From positions 1 to 64,000 of the forward strand of contig CAJTQV010000001.1 in the NCBI GenBank assembly GCA_910578385.1: a stretch of DNA of 64,000 nt. The letters are read 5' to 3'. Shown here in pieces: positions 1-8,810 of the stretch. Source of the DNA: an uncultured Muribaculaceae bacterium (GTDB lineage Bacteria; Bacteroidota; Bacteroidia; Bacteroidales; Muribaculaceae). The stretch's first letter is position 1, and the number at the start of each line of letters is the position of its first letter. Position numbers and translations under genes: made by a program. The notes under the pieces are model-generated. The model was not told the DNA's origin. It worked only from the letters and a program-made list of their open reading frames with translations, and made no database searches.

Positions 1-381
1 CATGCCGTCCCGCCATATTATATTGTGGAAGCAGTTTTTATAAATCTCTTAGAAAGAGATTCTAACCGACTGCAAAGATAACGAAAATATTTAAATTACA
101 GACAATTCCATAAAAATTTTTACTCCACTAATTAAAACATTTGCGTCTATTGTTTAGCAAAATCCTTTATCGGGGCTTTATATATGTTTGACTTTGAGGT
201 GCATAGTTGATTTGCCAATCTCTTTCTAAGAGATACTTAACAAATCTGACATTAACATAGCAATATGTGGAGATGTAATGATAACAATTTCTTTGGCGCC
301 AGGGACTGATGTCGTTGACGACGCCGTAGGCTTGCCAAAATGTTAATAATCAGTTGCATATTATTAAATTAATAGCTTAAA
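1..381. promoter_or_regulatory. Regulatory region upstream of the T6SS-like array, with paired palindromes
   Basis: No gene is seen in these 381 bases. Two copies of an 18-base near-palindrome, ATCTCTTAGAAAGAGATT, lie at 44-61 and, inverted, at 217-234, so they could act as operators or pair into a long hairpin. Between them, a leftward TAnnTTTG-type -7 element (complement of 73-80) would serve a gene off the left edge. The rightward promoter of the array is not clear to me; it is probably in 240-380. The sites are seen; their regulatory role is inferred. Confidence 0.45.
44..234. repeat. Inverted pair of an 18-bp near-palindrome
   Basis: The arm ATCTCTTAGAAAGAGATT occurs at 44-61 and its reverse complement at 217-234. 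Each copy is itself a 7-bp inverted repeat around a 3-base centre (ATCTCTT / AAGAGAT). This is typical of a dimeric regulator site, though the ends of a small mobile element remain possible. Confidence 0.55.
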
Positions 382-2607
382 ATGGATAAGTACATAGCAA
401 CTCTTGCCTCGATACCAGACGGCTATCTTCATATAGCATTTTCTTTTGCAAAAGATAACAGTTCGCCTGTGGTAGAGCCGGCTCATTTGCTACGGGCATT
501 GCTGCATAAAAACATTGGATTGATTGACTTTATTGAGAACAAACTTGACTCGGATTATTATTATATACTCGATTGGGCTGATGTTAAGGTGTCACAATGT
601 ATGAAGTCTCCATATCCAATGAAAGAACCGGTTTTGTCGGAAAGTTCAAGAAGTGTTGTCAAGGAGGCCCTAAGAATCGCTAAATCATATGGTAATGAGG
701 AAGTGGATGTCAAAAGTCTTTTATCTGCTCTTGTTTCCCCAGGATTCGGTTTTTCTGCCGATCAGTTGAAGACTTTGCCTTTATCTCCATACGTTATAAT
801 CAACTATAACACAGGTGGGGTTTCATCGTCTGATTCATATGTAGACGTTAATATAAATCAACAAGTAGAGAGTACATATTGCGTTGATATATTGTCGAAT
901 TGCCATTCCTATGAAGTCATTGGCTTTGAGAAGGAAGTGCGTTCAATGATAGAGAGTTTATCAAGAAAAGACAGAGCAAATATCATTATTTGTGGAGAAT
1001 CAGGAGTTGGGAAAACCAGTCTCATTTATGGCTTTTTGCATAGGCTCGCAGATAAGTCGATGCCAAATTCATTAGTTTCCCTGCATCCTTTTGAACTCGA
1101 TTTAGTGGCTATGTCACAGGGAGTGAGCTATAAGGGAGAAGTTGAAGACCGCTTTTCGAAAATTATCGGAGAGCTTTCTTCTTTTAGCCAGCCCTTGCTC
1201 ATCATAGAAAATTTCCATCGAGTGATGGACAAGCAGTCCTTGTTACATGGCATATTACCCATGTTGAAAAGGAGTCTGTCTAAAAACCAGATTCAGATAA
1301 TCGTAACTTCGACCATTGACGGGTTTACGAAGGATATAGAGAATGACAAGGAACTCACAAGCTTATGTGAGAAAATTATCATATCAGAACCTGATGAAAA
1401 TCTTGCCAAGGATATATTGTCGTCTAAAATACCGGAATATAGCGGTTTCCACGGTGTTGCTGTTTGCGATGGTCTTGCTACAGATATTGTAAGACTCGCA
1501 AAACGTTACCTTCCCGAAAAAAGTCTGCCCTCATCTTCAATAGATTTGCTCGACAGAGCCATGGCGGCAGCCAAGATATCAGGAGAAACATCCGGTACAG
1601 CAGATGGCATGAAACTTGACAGGGACTTTATAAGGAATGTCCTTGCCCGTATCACAGGGCTCCCAATTGGTAGTATCCAGTCGGAGGAACGTGAGAAACT
1701 GGCAAATGCTGAAGAGGTTATCCATAGGCGTGTTGTCGGGCAGTCTCATGCGGTAAGAAGTGTTCTCGATGCCGTGTGTGAATCTCGTTCAGGACTGAAC
1801 AAGAAGGGTCAGCCTATTGGCTCATTCTTCTTTCTCGGCCCGACTGGAACAGGCAAGACTGAATTGGCCAAAGCTCTTGCTGAGTTTATGTTCAACGACG
1901 AATCATCTATACTGCGTTTTGATATGTCGGAATATAAGGAGGAGCATTCTGTCGCTCTTCTCTATGGTGCGCCTCCCGGATATGTAGGATATGAAGAAGG
2001 GGGTTTGCTCGTCAACCAGATCAGGCAGCATCCCTATTCGGTAGTTCTATTTGATGAAATAGAGAAGGCGCATCGGTCAGTTTTTGATTTGTTTTTGCAA
2101 ATTCTTGATGAAGGGAAATTGCATGACCGTCTCGGTCGAGTCGGTGATTTCTCCAACGCCGTGATAATATTTACTTCCAACATCGGCAGCGAATATATTT
2201 TTAATTCATTTGAAAGGAAACACATACCCTCTCACGATGAGATGCTGGAAGTGATGCAGGGTAAATTTCGCCCTGAATTTTTGGCTCGTATCACGGAAAT
2301 ATTGCCATTTTCTCCAATTACTGAAGAGATGATTTACAAAATCTTCGATATCCATATTCGCAATTTGGTGAAATCGCTCGATCAACAGAGCATAAAGCTT
2401 GAGATACATGAGAGTGCGAAAGAATATGTGACAAAAGTGGGATTCAATACCCACTACGGAGCGCGTCCGGTGTTAGGCATTATAAGGAAAGAGATTCGTC
2501 GGCCACTGTCAAAAATGATAATCGCCGGAGATATAAGCGAAGGGGATACTGTGATAATGAAACATGATCCGGACAATAATGAGATGGTCTGGGAAATATG
2601 CAATTGA
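382..2607 (+). CDS. tssH: ClpV/TssH-like AAA+ sheath disassembly ATPase
   Basis: A Hsp100 ATPase expected to recycle the contracted TssB-TssC sheath in the cytoplasm. An N-terminal Clp-repeat-like region (about 1-130) precedes two AAA+ modules. The first has Walker A GESGVGKT (205-212), but its Walker B reads LLIIEN (272-277), so the usual acidic pair is altered. The second is canonical, with GPTGTGKT (486-493), pore-loop region PPGYVGYEEGG (531-541) and Walker B VVLFDEIEKAH (554-564), and a ClpB-type C-terminal domain. At 741 residues it is shorter than many ClpV (about 850-900). The sheath genes follow after 29 bases, which supports TssH rather than a general ClpB. The ATG at 382 follows an A-rich leader. 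ClpB/ClpC-like alternatives are made unlikely by context. Confidence 0.85.
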   Translation: MDKYIATLASIPDGYLHIAFSFAKDNSSPVVEPAHLLRALLHKNIGLIDFIENKLDSDYYYILDWADVKVSQCMKSPYPMKEPVLSESSRSVVKEALRIAKSYGNEEVDVKSLLSALVSPGFGFSADQLKTLPLSPYVIINYNTGGVSSSDSYVDVNINQQVESTYCVDILSNCHSYEVIGFEKEVRSMIESLSRKDRANIIICGESGVGKTSLIYGFLHRLADKSMPNSLVSLHPFELDLVAMSQGVSYKGEVEDRFSKIIGELSSFSQPLLIIENFHRVMDKQSLLHGILPMLKRSLSKNQIQIIVTSTIDGFTKDIENDKELTSLCEKIIISEPDENLAKDILSSKIPEYSGFHGVAVCDGLATDIVRLAKRYLPEKSLPSSSIDLLDRAMAAAKISGETSGTADGMKLDRDFIRNVLARITGLPIGSIQSEEREKLANAEEVIHRRVVGQSHAVRSVLDAVCESRSGLNKKGQPIGSFFFLGPTGTGKTELAKALAEFMFNDESSILRFDMSEYKEEHSVALLYGAPPGYVGYEEGGLLVNQIRQHPYSVVLFDEIEKAHRSVFDLFLQILDEGKLHDRLGRVGDFSNAVIIFTSNIGSEYIFNSFERKHIPSHDEMLEVMQGKFRPEFLARITEILPFSPITEEMIYKIFDIHIRNLVKSLDQQSIKLEIHESAKEYVTKVGFNTHYGARPVLGIIRKEIRRPLSKMIIAGDISEGDTVIMKHDPDNNEMVWEICN

Positions 2608-2636
2608 GCAGAGATTTTACATAAAATATATAATTC

Positions 2637-3092
2637 ATGGCAAAGAAAACTGTAATCACCAAAGTCCTTGATGCCGATGCACAGGACGGAATCATAGAGT
2701 TTCCTCAGAACAGGACTCTGTATGTGGACCAGTTTACGGATAAGGCTCCTGCTACAGATGAGGAGCGTGATGGTTTCAAACCTAAGAATCTCAAGGAGGT
2801 GTTCGAACATTACCAGCCCTCAAAAGAAGGTGTGGCGCTTGAGACAGAAGAAGGAGGTTCTGTCTATGAGGACTTCCAGTTCCGTCAGCTCAAGGACTTT
2901 GAGGATGAACAGCTCATAGGGCAGAGCACGTTACTTTCAGGCAAGAAAGCTGAAATTGATGCCTACAATGCAATAATACGTCAGTTGCAGAAGAATAAGC
3001 CTCTCCGCAATGCTCTGAAAGATGCGGCTTCAAGAGAAAGTTTGCTGAATGTTCTTAAATCACTCCGTGCTGAAATTGAAGAAGCGGAATAA
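2637..3092 (+). CDS. tssB: T6SS sheath subunit TssB (VipA-like)
   Basis: The small sheath protein that pairs with TssC to build the contractile tube. The 151 residues fit the family (about 150-170). It has the expected acidic and charged helical layout, with a central motif containing LKEVFEHYQP and a C-terminal helical half (about 95-151) ending in an acidic tail. It lies 29 bases after the ClpV-like gene and 10 bases before tssC, the usual order. Identification rests on length, layout and the adjoining TssC; the Bacteroidota forms are divergent. Confidence 0.82.
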   Translation: MAKKTVITKVLDADAQDGIIEFPQNRTLYVDQFTDKAPATDEERDGFKPKNLKEVFEHYQPSKEGVALETEEGGSVYEDFQFRQLKDFEDEQLIGQSTLLSGKKAEIDAYNAIIRQLQKNKPLRNALKDAASRESLLNVLKSLRAEIEEAE

Positions 3093-3102
3093 CCCAAACT
3101 AT

Positions 3103-4488
3103 ATGTCACCACAAGAAGAAGCAATCAACAAACCGGAAGTGGAGAATCTTCAGTTCCGGAAAAGTGAAAGGATAGATAATCCGTCAGATCTGCTCCAAAG
3201 CGGCATCAAAGGTCTTGACAAATTCGGAGGTTACCAGCTTGTCAAGGGGCTTATAAAAGGAGCCGAAAACCTCGATCCGAGAAAGAAAGCTGTAAGGAAC
3301 ACTTTCTTGAATGAGTCGACCTACGAGGAGTCGCGAAAGAAAATAAAGAATGAGCTCAATCTTTGGATTGAAGTCCTTGAGCAGGGTAATGAAGACCCTA
3401 TGGAAATTATCGAGATGTGTTCCGAACGGTGCGACAGGGCATCGGAAAATCTGAGCAACAATCTGTTCAGTCTGCATGATGAAATTCGTGACCTTGAGGT
3501 TGCGTATCGTTCGCTTGATTCTTTTTTTGCGAACACCGGCCAGTCAAAGGTTGATTGTATAACTCTTATGAATGTGGACAAGGGAGAACTTGAGTCACAT
3601 GATTCAGAGGATACAGCTGCAGTGCGTGATGAACTGGAGAAGTATTACGACCGTCTAAGTCTAAAAAACAACTATAGCTTGCTTGTCGTGCCTGGTTACA
3701 TGGGCGACAGCGATACAATCAGGATGTGGGCCTCAACGGCATATCGCAACAAGGTACTGCTCGTAACGGATTTCAAGGACAGCCTTAATTTCGAGATGCT
3801 GAAGGAGGAACTTGATGATGCAAACCTCCAGGGGCAGGACGTGCAGCTTGCAAATGTCGTAATGACCTGCAACTATATTCTGGGCAGAAGGAAATCAGAG
3901 ATGGCACGGGAGGATGACGACACATATATACCGGCATCGGCTGCACTTGCAGGCCGCATGACAAACACCGAAGATGTCGTCATCGCTCAGGGAATCGCAG
4001 GCAAAAAATATGGCACTCTCAGCAATGCGAAAGGTGCCAGGATGGAGATGCGCAAGTCGGAGATAGCCGCCATCATTGATCAGGGTGTGATACCTATCGT
4101 AGAGGAAGATGGACGCGTCATGGCTTTCTCCAACCGCTCACTCTACAATGGTGCGACCATCGGATTGCAGGAGTATCCGATTGTCCGTGTGTTTGATTGG
4201 ATGGGAAAGGTGTTCCAGAATTTCTTCAACGATGAAGCTTTCGTAAACTGGAATTCCGCCGTCAAAGGCGAACTGCAACAAGCTGTCCACGATTTCCTCA
4301 GCGACTATAAGGGGCCGGGGCGTCTCATTGAGAATTACAATCTGAAAGGCATCAATCAGGATCCGAAGACGAAAGACATATCGGTTCAGGTGGAACTCAA
4401 GCCCTTCTTCGCCGCAAAGAACTTCCTGATTGAGCTTACCGGACATAATGGTACAGCCGGTGTTGACTGGGAACAGAATGTGCAGTAA
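3103..4488 (+). CDS. tssC: T6SS sheath subunit TssC (VipB-like)
   Basis: The large sheath subunit, 461 residues from the ATG at 3103. An in-frame start exists at 3049, but that would overlap tssB by 44 bases, and the ATG at 3103 sits 10 bases after the tssB stop. The N-terminal third is helical and charged; the middle contains the SLLVVPGYMGD and KVLLVTDFKD strands of the sheath core; the C-terminal half carries a conserved handle-like region (GLQEYPIVRVFDWMGKVFQN) and an end with VQVELKPFFAAKNFLIEL. TssC normally assembles with TssB in the cytoplasm around Hcp tubes and is extracted by ClpV. Hcp follows after 81 bases. Confidence 0.88.
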   Translation: MSPQEEAINKPEVENLQFRKSERIDNPSDLLQSGIKGLDKFGGYQLVKGLIKGAENLDPRKKAVRNTFLNESTYEESRKKIKNELNLWIEVLEQGNEDPMEIIEMCSERCDRASENLSNNLFSLHDEIRDLEVAYRSLDSFFANTGQSKVDCITLMNVDKGELESHDSEDTAAVRDELEKYYDRLSLKNNYSLLVVPGYMGDSDTIRMWASTAYRNKVLLVTDFKDSLNFEMLKEELDDANLQGQDVQLANVVMTCNYILGRRKSEMAREDDDTYIPASAALAGRMTNTEDVVIAQGIAGKKYGTLSNAKGARMEMRKSEIAAIIDQGVIPIVEEDGRVMAFSNRSLYNGATIGLQEYPIVRVFDWMGKVFQNFFNDEAFVNWNSAVKGELQQAVHDFLSDYKGPGRLIENYNLKGINQDPKTKDISVQVELKPFFAAKNFLIELTGHNGTAGVDWEQNVQ

Positions 4489-4569
4489 CATGGGCCCTTT
4501 CCCACAAAATATTCGCCGGACTGATCCGAAAAGACTCATTAAAACCAACAACCACAAATACTAATAATT

Positions 4570-4974
4570 ATGGCAACAAGAACTGCAACTATTTCGGCCG
4601 ATGGTATCCAGGAGCGCGAAGTACTTTTCGTAAGGTATGAACTAAACCAGCACACAGATGTCGAGGGTCAGCCCACAGGTACGACCCGGGGTGGAAAGAT
4701 TACCGTAAAGGTTAAATCGACCGACGACGGTAACACCGACATCCTCGAATGGATGATCGACACCTACATGAGCAAATCCGGGACAATCTCTTTTCCCAAC
4801 CGTCAGGGAGGCGAGATGAAGCATCTCTCTTTCAAGGAGGGATATGTTGTGGAGTATGTGGAGACCTACGACTCCACCAATACGCTCCTTCAGTATGAGG
4901 AGTTCACTATCTCCGCAAAGGAGATTCAAGTGGGCAACGCACGCCACAACAACCGCTGGACAATCGACAATTAA
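4570..4974 (+). CDS. hcp: Hcp/TssD tube protein, copy 1
   Basis: Inner-tube protein of the injection apparatus, 134 residues, of the Bacteroidota TssD type: a beta-rich body with the GGKITVKVKS strand (about 41-50), the conserved LEWM segment near residue 58, and a C-terminal strand with EIQVGNARHNNRW. It has no signal peptide, as expected for a protein exported through its own machine. It is followed by a strong hairpin with a T-run (4985-5045), so this gene can be expressed at a higher level than the genes after it, consistent with the large amount of tube protein needed. Confidence 0.85.
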   Translation: MATRTATISADGIQEREVLFVRYELNQHTDVEGQPTGTTRGGKITVKVKSTDDGNTDILEWMIDTYMSKSGTISFPNRQGGEMKHLSFKEGYVVEYVETYDSTNTLLQYEEFTISAKEIQVGNARHNNRWTIDN

Positions 4975-4984
4975 TCCCGCGCTT

Positions 4985-5045
4985 CTTTATGCGTCGCCGG
5001 GTACAACATCCGGATTGTCCCGGCGATGCATAAAGACGCTTTTTG
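4985..5045 (+). terminator. Strong hairpin with T-run between the two Hcp genes
   Basis: CTTTATGC followed by a GTCGCCGGG arm pairs with CCCGGCG and GCATAAAG around a short loop, forming a stem of about 20 bp, followed by CTTTTTG. It is probably a partial terminator that sets tube protein above downstream genes, or protects the 3' end of the hcp message. The structure is seen; the leakiness is inferred, because the same-strand array continues. Confidence 0.7.
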
Positions 5046-5091
5046 AAACGTACTTATAATAAGAAAATTAAAATAGGATAGGGTAGCTGAT

Positions 5092-5577
5092 ATGGCGTTA
5101 CATGGAAGCCTCAAGATAGGCGGCAGAACGTATGGTGTGGTGGAATGTGAATATAAATTCACTCAGGCGGTAGACGACACCGGTAAACCTGCATCGCGTC
5201 CCCGTGGTGGAGAAATAACAATCGTGATTCCTTCCACAAACGACGATGACATGTTCTTTTATAACTGGATGTTTCATAAATCGGAGGTAAAAGATGGTAT
5301 TCTAAGGTTCTGTCTTTACTCTGATGGAAACAAGAGAAGTTATAAGACTGTCAGCTTCGCCAGGGCTTATTGTATTGAACTGAGGGACTATTTTAATGAC
5401 CACGATGCCAAACTGATGTACACCACTATCAAGATTTCCGCTCAGGTGATATTGGTCGGCTCTGCCAATGCCTCTGCATTCTACAATACATGGACTAAAG
5501 AATCCAAGGAAATGATTACTTCCGGTTTAGGCTCTTTCCTCAAGGATACAGTCTCTGATAAATTGAATTTCTTATAG
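5092..5577 (+). CDS. Hcp/TssD-family protein, divergent copy 2
   Basis: A second TssD-type protein, 161 residues, with the same plan as copy 1: an RPRGGEITIVIPST strand, an aromatic YNWMF in place of LEWM, a hydrophobic LVGSANASAF near the end, and an extra C-terminal tail of about 25 residues ending in LKDTVSDKLNFL. It starts 117 bases after copy 1 and stops 6 bases before VgrG. Its place beside VgrG, and the tail, suggest a specialised tube or adaptor ring at the tip, or an effector-carrying Hcp. The sequence is clearly not a recent duplicate. Confidence 0.78.
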   Translation: MALHGSLKIGGRTYGVVECEYKFTQAVDDTGKPASRPRGGEITIVIPSTNDDDMFFYNWMFHKSEVKDGILRFCLYSDGNKRSYKTVSFARAYCIELRDYFNDHDAKLMYTTIKISAQVILVGSANASAFYNTWTKESKEMITSGLGSFLKDTVSDKLNFL

Positions 5578-5583
5578 AAGTCC

Positions 5584-7578
5584 ATGTCTACCACCATCAC
5601 AAGTTTTGCCCTCTTAATAGATGGGATTCGTTCGGATAATTTCTTGATAGAGATTGAAGGAGATCTGTTTCTTGTCGATGATTTCACCCTTACGCAATGT
5701 CTTCTGCAACCTAATGAACTCAGGTTCTCGATGAGGAAAGACCCTGAGGAAAATGCCGGCGAACCTCAGTTCAGTACATGCGGGTATCTGATCGGGAAGA
5801 ATCTTGAACTAAGTCTTGTAACTGACAATTTCGAAGAATTGTCTTCATTGCCGACCGAGGGGCCAAAGGCTGATGAAATAAGATTCAGGGGAATAATTAC
5901 TGCTGTCAGTGCATCCCGCTCCGGAACGGAATATATTATTGCAGTTGAGGCTAAGAGTCATGATGCGCTGCTTATTGACCATCCGAACTGCAAGTCTTAT
6001 GTGAATCAGACACTTGAAGAAATTGTCAGCGATATTATAGAAGATTATTCTGACACCATATCGCCCGGACTCAATCCCCGTTTTGCGGATGAGATTCCCT
6101 ATACTGTGCAGTATAACGAAACAAATTATGAGTTCATGCAGCGTCTCGCACGTCGGTACGGTGAATGGATGTATAATGACGGAGAACATTTGATTTTCGG
6201 TGAACTTCCGCATGGTGAAACCGTGATATTGGGTTATCCCGACAAGGACATTTCATCTTATAATATGGAGATGAAGATGCAGCATGCGGCATTCAGTAGT
6301 GTTGCGTCATCATATAACTCCAATGACTCCTCGCGCAAGGAGGCGGTTGAGGAAATGGAGAAGGAATATAATAATCTTTCCGACATACTCTTCAATATTA
6401 TCCGTGACAAATTTACCAAACCGACTCTTAGGAATCTGCATTCCGGCGGATTTTCCGACAGTGACGGCCGATTCACAGTTCTGGATGTCTCGGCAAAGAC
6501 GCAGGGGAGAGGTGAGAAGGCTGGAATGCTCGTATATTCAGGTACCACATATTGCTCCCGACTGAAGATAGGGAATACATTGATCATCCAGGACAACTAT
6601 CTTCATAATGACTTGGCTGGTGACGTAAGCGAGGTGGAACAGGATGAGATTCTTATCACAGAACTTGTACATTTTTTCTCGGCAGATGAGACGTACTCCA
6701 ATAATTTCAGCGGAATACCAGCGGCATGTGATTATCCTCCATATTCGGACAGCGATGTTTATCCCGTGGCGTCTTCATGTCGTGCAAAAGTCACTGACAA
6801 CGAAGATCCGAAACATCTTGGCCGTATTAAGGTTCAGTTTGACTGGCAGGCTCAACAGGATGAGGAGATGATGACTCCCTGGCTGCGTATATCACAATCC
6901 TATGCCGGCGGAGGGAAAGGATTCAGTTTCATTCCGGAAACAGGTGAAGAAGTGATGGTTGACTTCGAGGGATCGAATGCGGAGCGCCCGTTTGTGAGAG
7001 GTGCGCTCTTCAACGGTGTTGATGATCCGGACGGTGCGTGGCTTCCAGGTGACAATCAGGTAAAGGCTATACGTACACGCAACGGGCACACCATAAAAAT
7101 CTGGGACAAGGATGAGGGAGGATATATCCGAATATATGACAATGAAAAAGAAAATTATATATTGACTTTCTCAACCGACGACAAGCTCATAAGACTTGAG
7201 TCCTCGGGTAATATAGAACTTCTTGCCCGGAGAGACATAATAATGCACGCGGGCAACGACATAACTGTCTCGGCAGATAATAATGTCAATATCTCGGCAG
7301 CCAACAACCAGAATCACAGTTCGGGGAACGACCGTAATACCTATGTCGGGCGTAATGATATGCTGGTGATTGAGGACAACCAGTTTACGGAAATCGGAGA
7401 AAGCAAGGATGAGAAAGTGGCTCATCTTTACCAATTAGGTGCCGAGAACATAAGGATAGAATCCGAACAGAAGCTTATGGAATATTCCACCACCCATCAG
7501 TTGCTTGCGCGTGAAAAGGCTGCGTTCAGTGCATCTGATGCCATCGATATAAAGGCTGGAGTGGTGAGAACAAACTGA
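5584..7578 (+). CDS. vgrG: VgrG/TssI spike protein
   Basis: The trimeric spike at the tip of the tube, 664 residues. It has gp27-like domains (about 1-350, with YEFMQRLARRYGEWMY near 180-196), a gp5-type OB domain (about 390-480, with GRIKVQFDWQ and TPWLRISQSYAGGGKGF), and a C-terminal beta-helix built of short repeats rich in Asn, Asp and Ala (about 540-620). The end (residues 640-664) carries no recognisable enzyme domain, so cargo is probably delivered by the next gene. It begins 6 bases after the second Hcp gene. Confidence 0.92.
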   Translation: MSTTITSFALLIDGIRSDNFLIEIEGDLFLVDDFTLTQCLLQPNELRFSMRKDPEENAGEPQFSTCGYLIGKNLELSLVTDNFEELSSLPTEGPKADEIRFRGIITAVSASRSGTEYIIAVEAKSHDALLIDHPNCKSYVNQTLEEIVSDIIEDYSDTISPGLNPRFADEIPYTVQYNETNYEFMQRLARRYGEWMYNDGEHLIFGELPHGETVILGYPDKDISSYNMEMKMQHAAFSSVASSYNSNDSSRKEAVEEMEKEYNNLSDILFNIIRDKFTKPTLRNLHSGGFSDSDGRFTVLDVSAKTQGRGEKAGMLVYSGTTYCSRLKIGNTLIIQDNYLHNDLAGDVSEVEQDEILITELVHFFSADETYSNNFSGIPAACDYPPYSDSDVYPVASSCRAKVTDNEDPKHLGRIKVQFDWQAQQDEEMMTPWLRISQSYAGGGKGFSFIPETGEEVMVDFEGSNAERPFVRGALFNGVDDPDGAWLPGDNQVKAIRTRNGHTIKIWDKDEGGYIRIYDNEKENYILTFSTDDKLIRLESSGNIELLARRDIIMHAGNDITVSADNNVNISAANNQNHSSGNDRNTYVGRNDMLVIEDNQFTEIGESKDEKVAHLYQLGAENIRIESEQKLMEYSTTHQLLAREKAAFSASDAIDIKAGVVRTN

Positions 7579-7616
7579 CGGTACGTTTGAGATAGGCAAA
7601 CTGTAGACTGATAGAA

Positions 7617-8294
7617 ATGGGAGATACTTATGTTTGTTCGAAAGCAAGATTGCAATGTTCATGCGGTAATAAGATTGCAGATCTGATAGTGATGCCCGAA
7701 CGGACAGTCTTGTTGAAGGGTGAGCCGCAGGCAAATATCGGTGATCACGTATCTATGAGAAATGTAATGCCTTTCGGAAGATGCCGTAGTATGGCCTATC
7801 CTCCTACCGGCTCAGCCACTGCTGCGAATCATGGCACTCTCACGCCTATGCCTTGTGTCCCGGGTACGCTCTATCCTTGGATGGAAGGAAAGATGGATGT
7901 GTTGGTCATGAATCAGCCCGCATTATTGAAGAGCTCGACCTTGAAGTGCATATATGGGGGTACGATTTCGATAGTATTTGACGGTCAGAAAGGTTCGGAC
8001 AGTTTCAACATGGAATTTGTCGCGAAGGCAGAGCAGGATGAGGTTGTGGAGCAGCAGAAACTCTCGCCTGAACAGATTCTTGACGGAATCCAGTTGGCTT
8101 TGGATGTCGCTGGGTTTATCCCGGGTTTCGGTGCAATTGCGGATTTGACGAATGCTGCCATATCGGCTTGTCGTGGAGACTGGGCCGGAGCGGGTCTTTC
8201 TCTTATCGCTGCCGTTCCGGGAATCGGTGATGCTGCCGCGGGAGCAAAGATGGCGCGTAAGGGTGTGAAGATGGCCAGGGCTGCGAAGCTGTAG
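7617..8294 (+). CDS. DUF4280 PAAR-like tip protein with pretoxin-type hydrophobic tail
   Basis: 225 residues. The first 115 match the DUF4280 PAAR-like fold, which caps VgrG and carries toxins: an early Cys pattern CSKARLQCSCG, then conserved Pro, Gly and Cys positions (MPFGRC, MPCVPGTLYPW). Residues about 150-215 form a glycine-rich hydrophobic hairpin (GFIPGFGAIAD, AAVPGIGDAAAG) of the kind that usually precedes a toxin domain in polymorphic toxins. The chain then stops after KMARAAKL, with no toxin domain. The next ORF starts 20 bases on. It may be a truncated effector, or a split one completed by the neighbour. Confidence 0.78.
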   Translation: MGDTYVCSKARLQCSCGNKIADLIVMPERTVLLKGEPQANIGDHVSMRNVMPFGRCRSMAYPPTGSATAANHGTLTPMPCVPGTLYPWMEGKMDVLVMNQPALLKSSTLKCIYGGTISIVFDGQKGSDSFNMEFVAKAEQDEVVEQQKLSPEQILDGIQLALDVAGFIPGFGAIADLTNAAISACRGDWAGAGLSLIAAVPGIGDAAAGAKMARKGVKMARAAKL

Positions 8295-8314
8295 CTATAA
8301 AACTATAATAGACA

Positions 8315-8740
8315 ATGGCAAAGTTTTTATCATTGACAATGAGAGCATCTTTTGATGCGGCAAAAGGTGCGGATGCGGCCGCAGTTGTAGCTAAGACTTC
8401 ATCTAAAGTCACTGGCAAGGCATCTGATGCGGGGAAGGTAGCTTCCGGAATGGCAAGAGGTTCAAAATTTATTGCTGATACTGCCGTCACTGTTCAGAAA
8501 TCAGTCGCGCAAGTTAAAAAGGTGTTGAAAGGATTGGGTGAGACAAACGCGTCAAAAGTTGAATACGAGCCCAAGTTTCTTGTAGAATGGGGAAAATCAA
8601 TAAAAAATTCCGTAAACTCAAAGTATATAAAAGAAAATATTCGGAATAATGAGGCATCAAAAGCTGTTGACAGGGCATTCAACAAACTTCAGCGTCCCGG
8701 CAACGGAGGCGGTTATACCGGGGGAGTAAATAAAATATAG
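8315..8740 (+). CDS. Small Ala/Lys/Ser-rich protein of unknown function, possible effector part
   Basis: 141 residues, not recognised. The N-terminal 65 residues are low-complexity and rich in Ala, Ser, Lys and Gly; residues 75-120 are charged and probably helical; the end is glycine-rich (GNGGGYTGG). There is no Cys, signal peptide or membrane segment. Position directly after the PAAR-like gene that lacks its toxin domain suggests a detached toxin half, an immunity protein or a chaperone. No frameshift joining the two was found: the stop at 8292-8294 and the ATG at 8315 are separate. Confidence 0.5.
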   Translation: MAKFLSLTMRASFDAAKGADAAAVVAKTSSKVTGKASDAGKVASGMARGSKFIADTAVTVQKSVAQVKKVLKGLGETNASKVEYEPKFLVEWGKSIKNSVNSKYIKENIRNNEASKAVDRAFNKLQRPGNGGGYTGGVNKI

Positions 8741-8810
8741 TTCAATGGTACAACAATACCACTGAACAAGGAACAAAAACAAAAAACAATTAGCAGTACA
8801 ATTCCAGACT

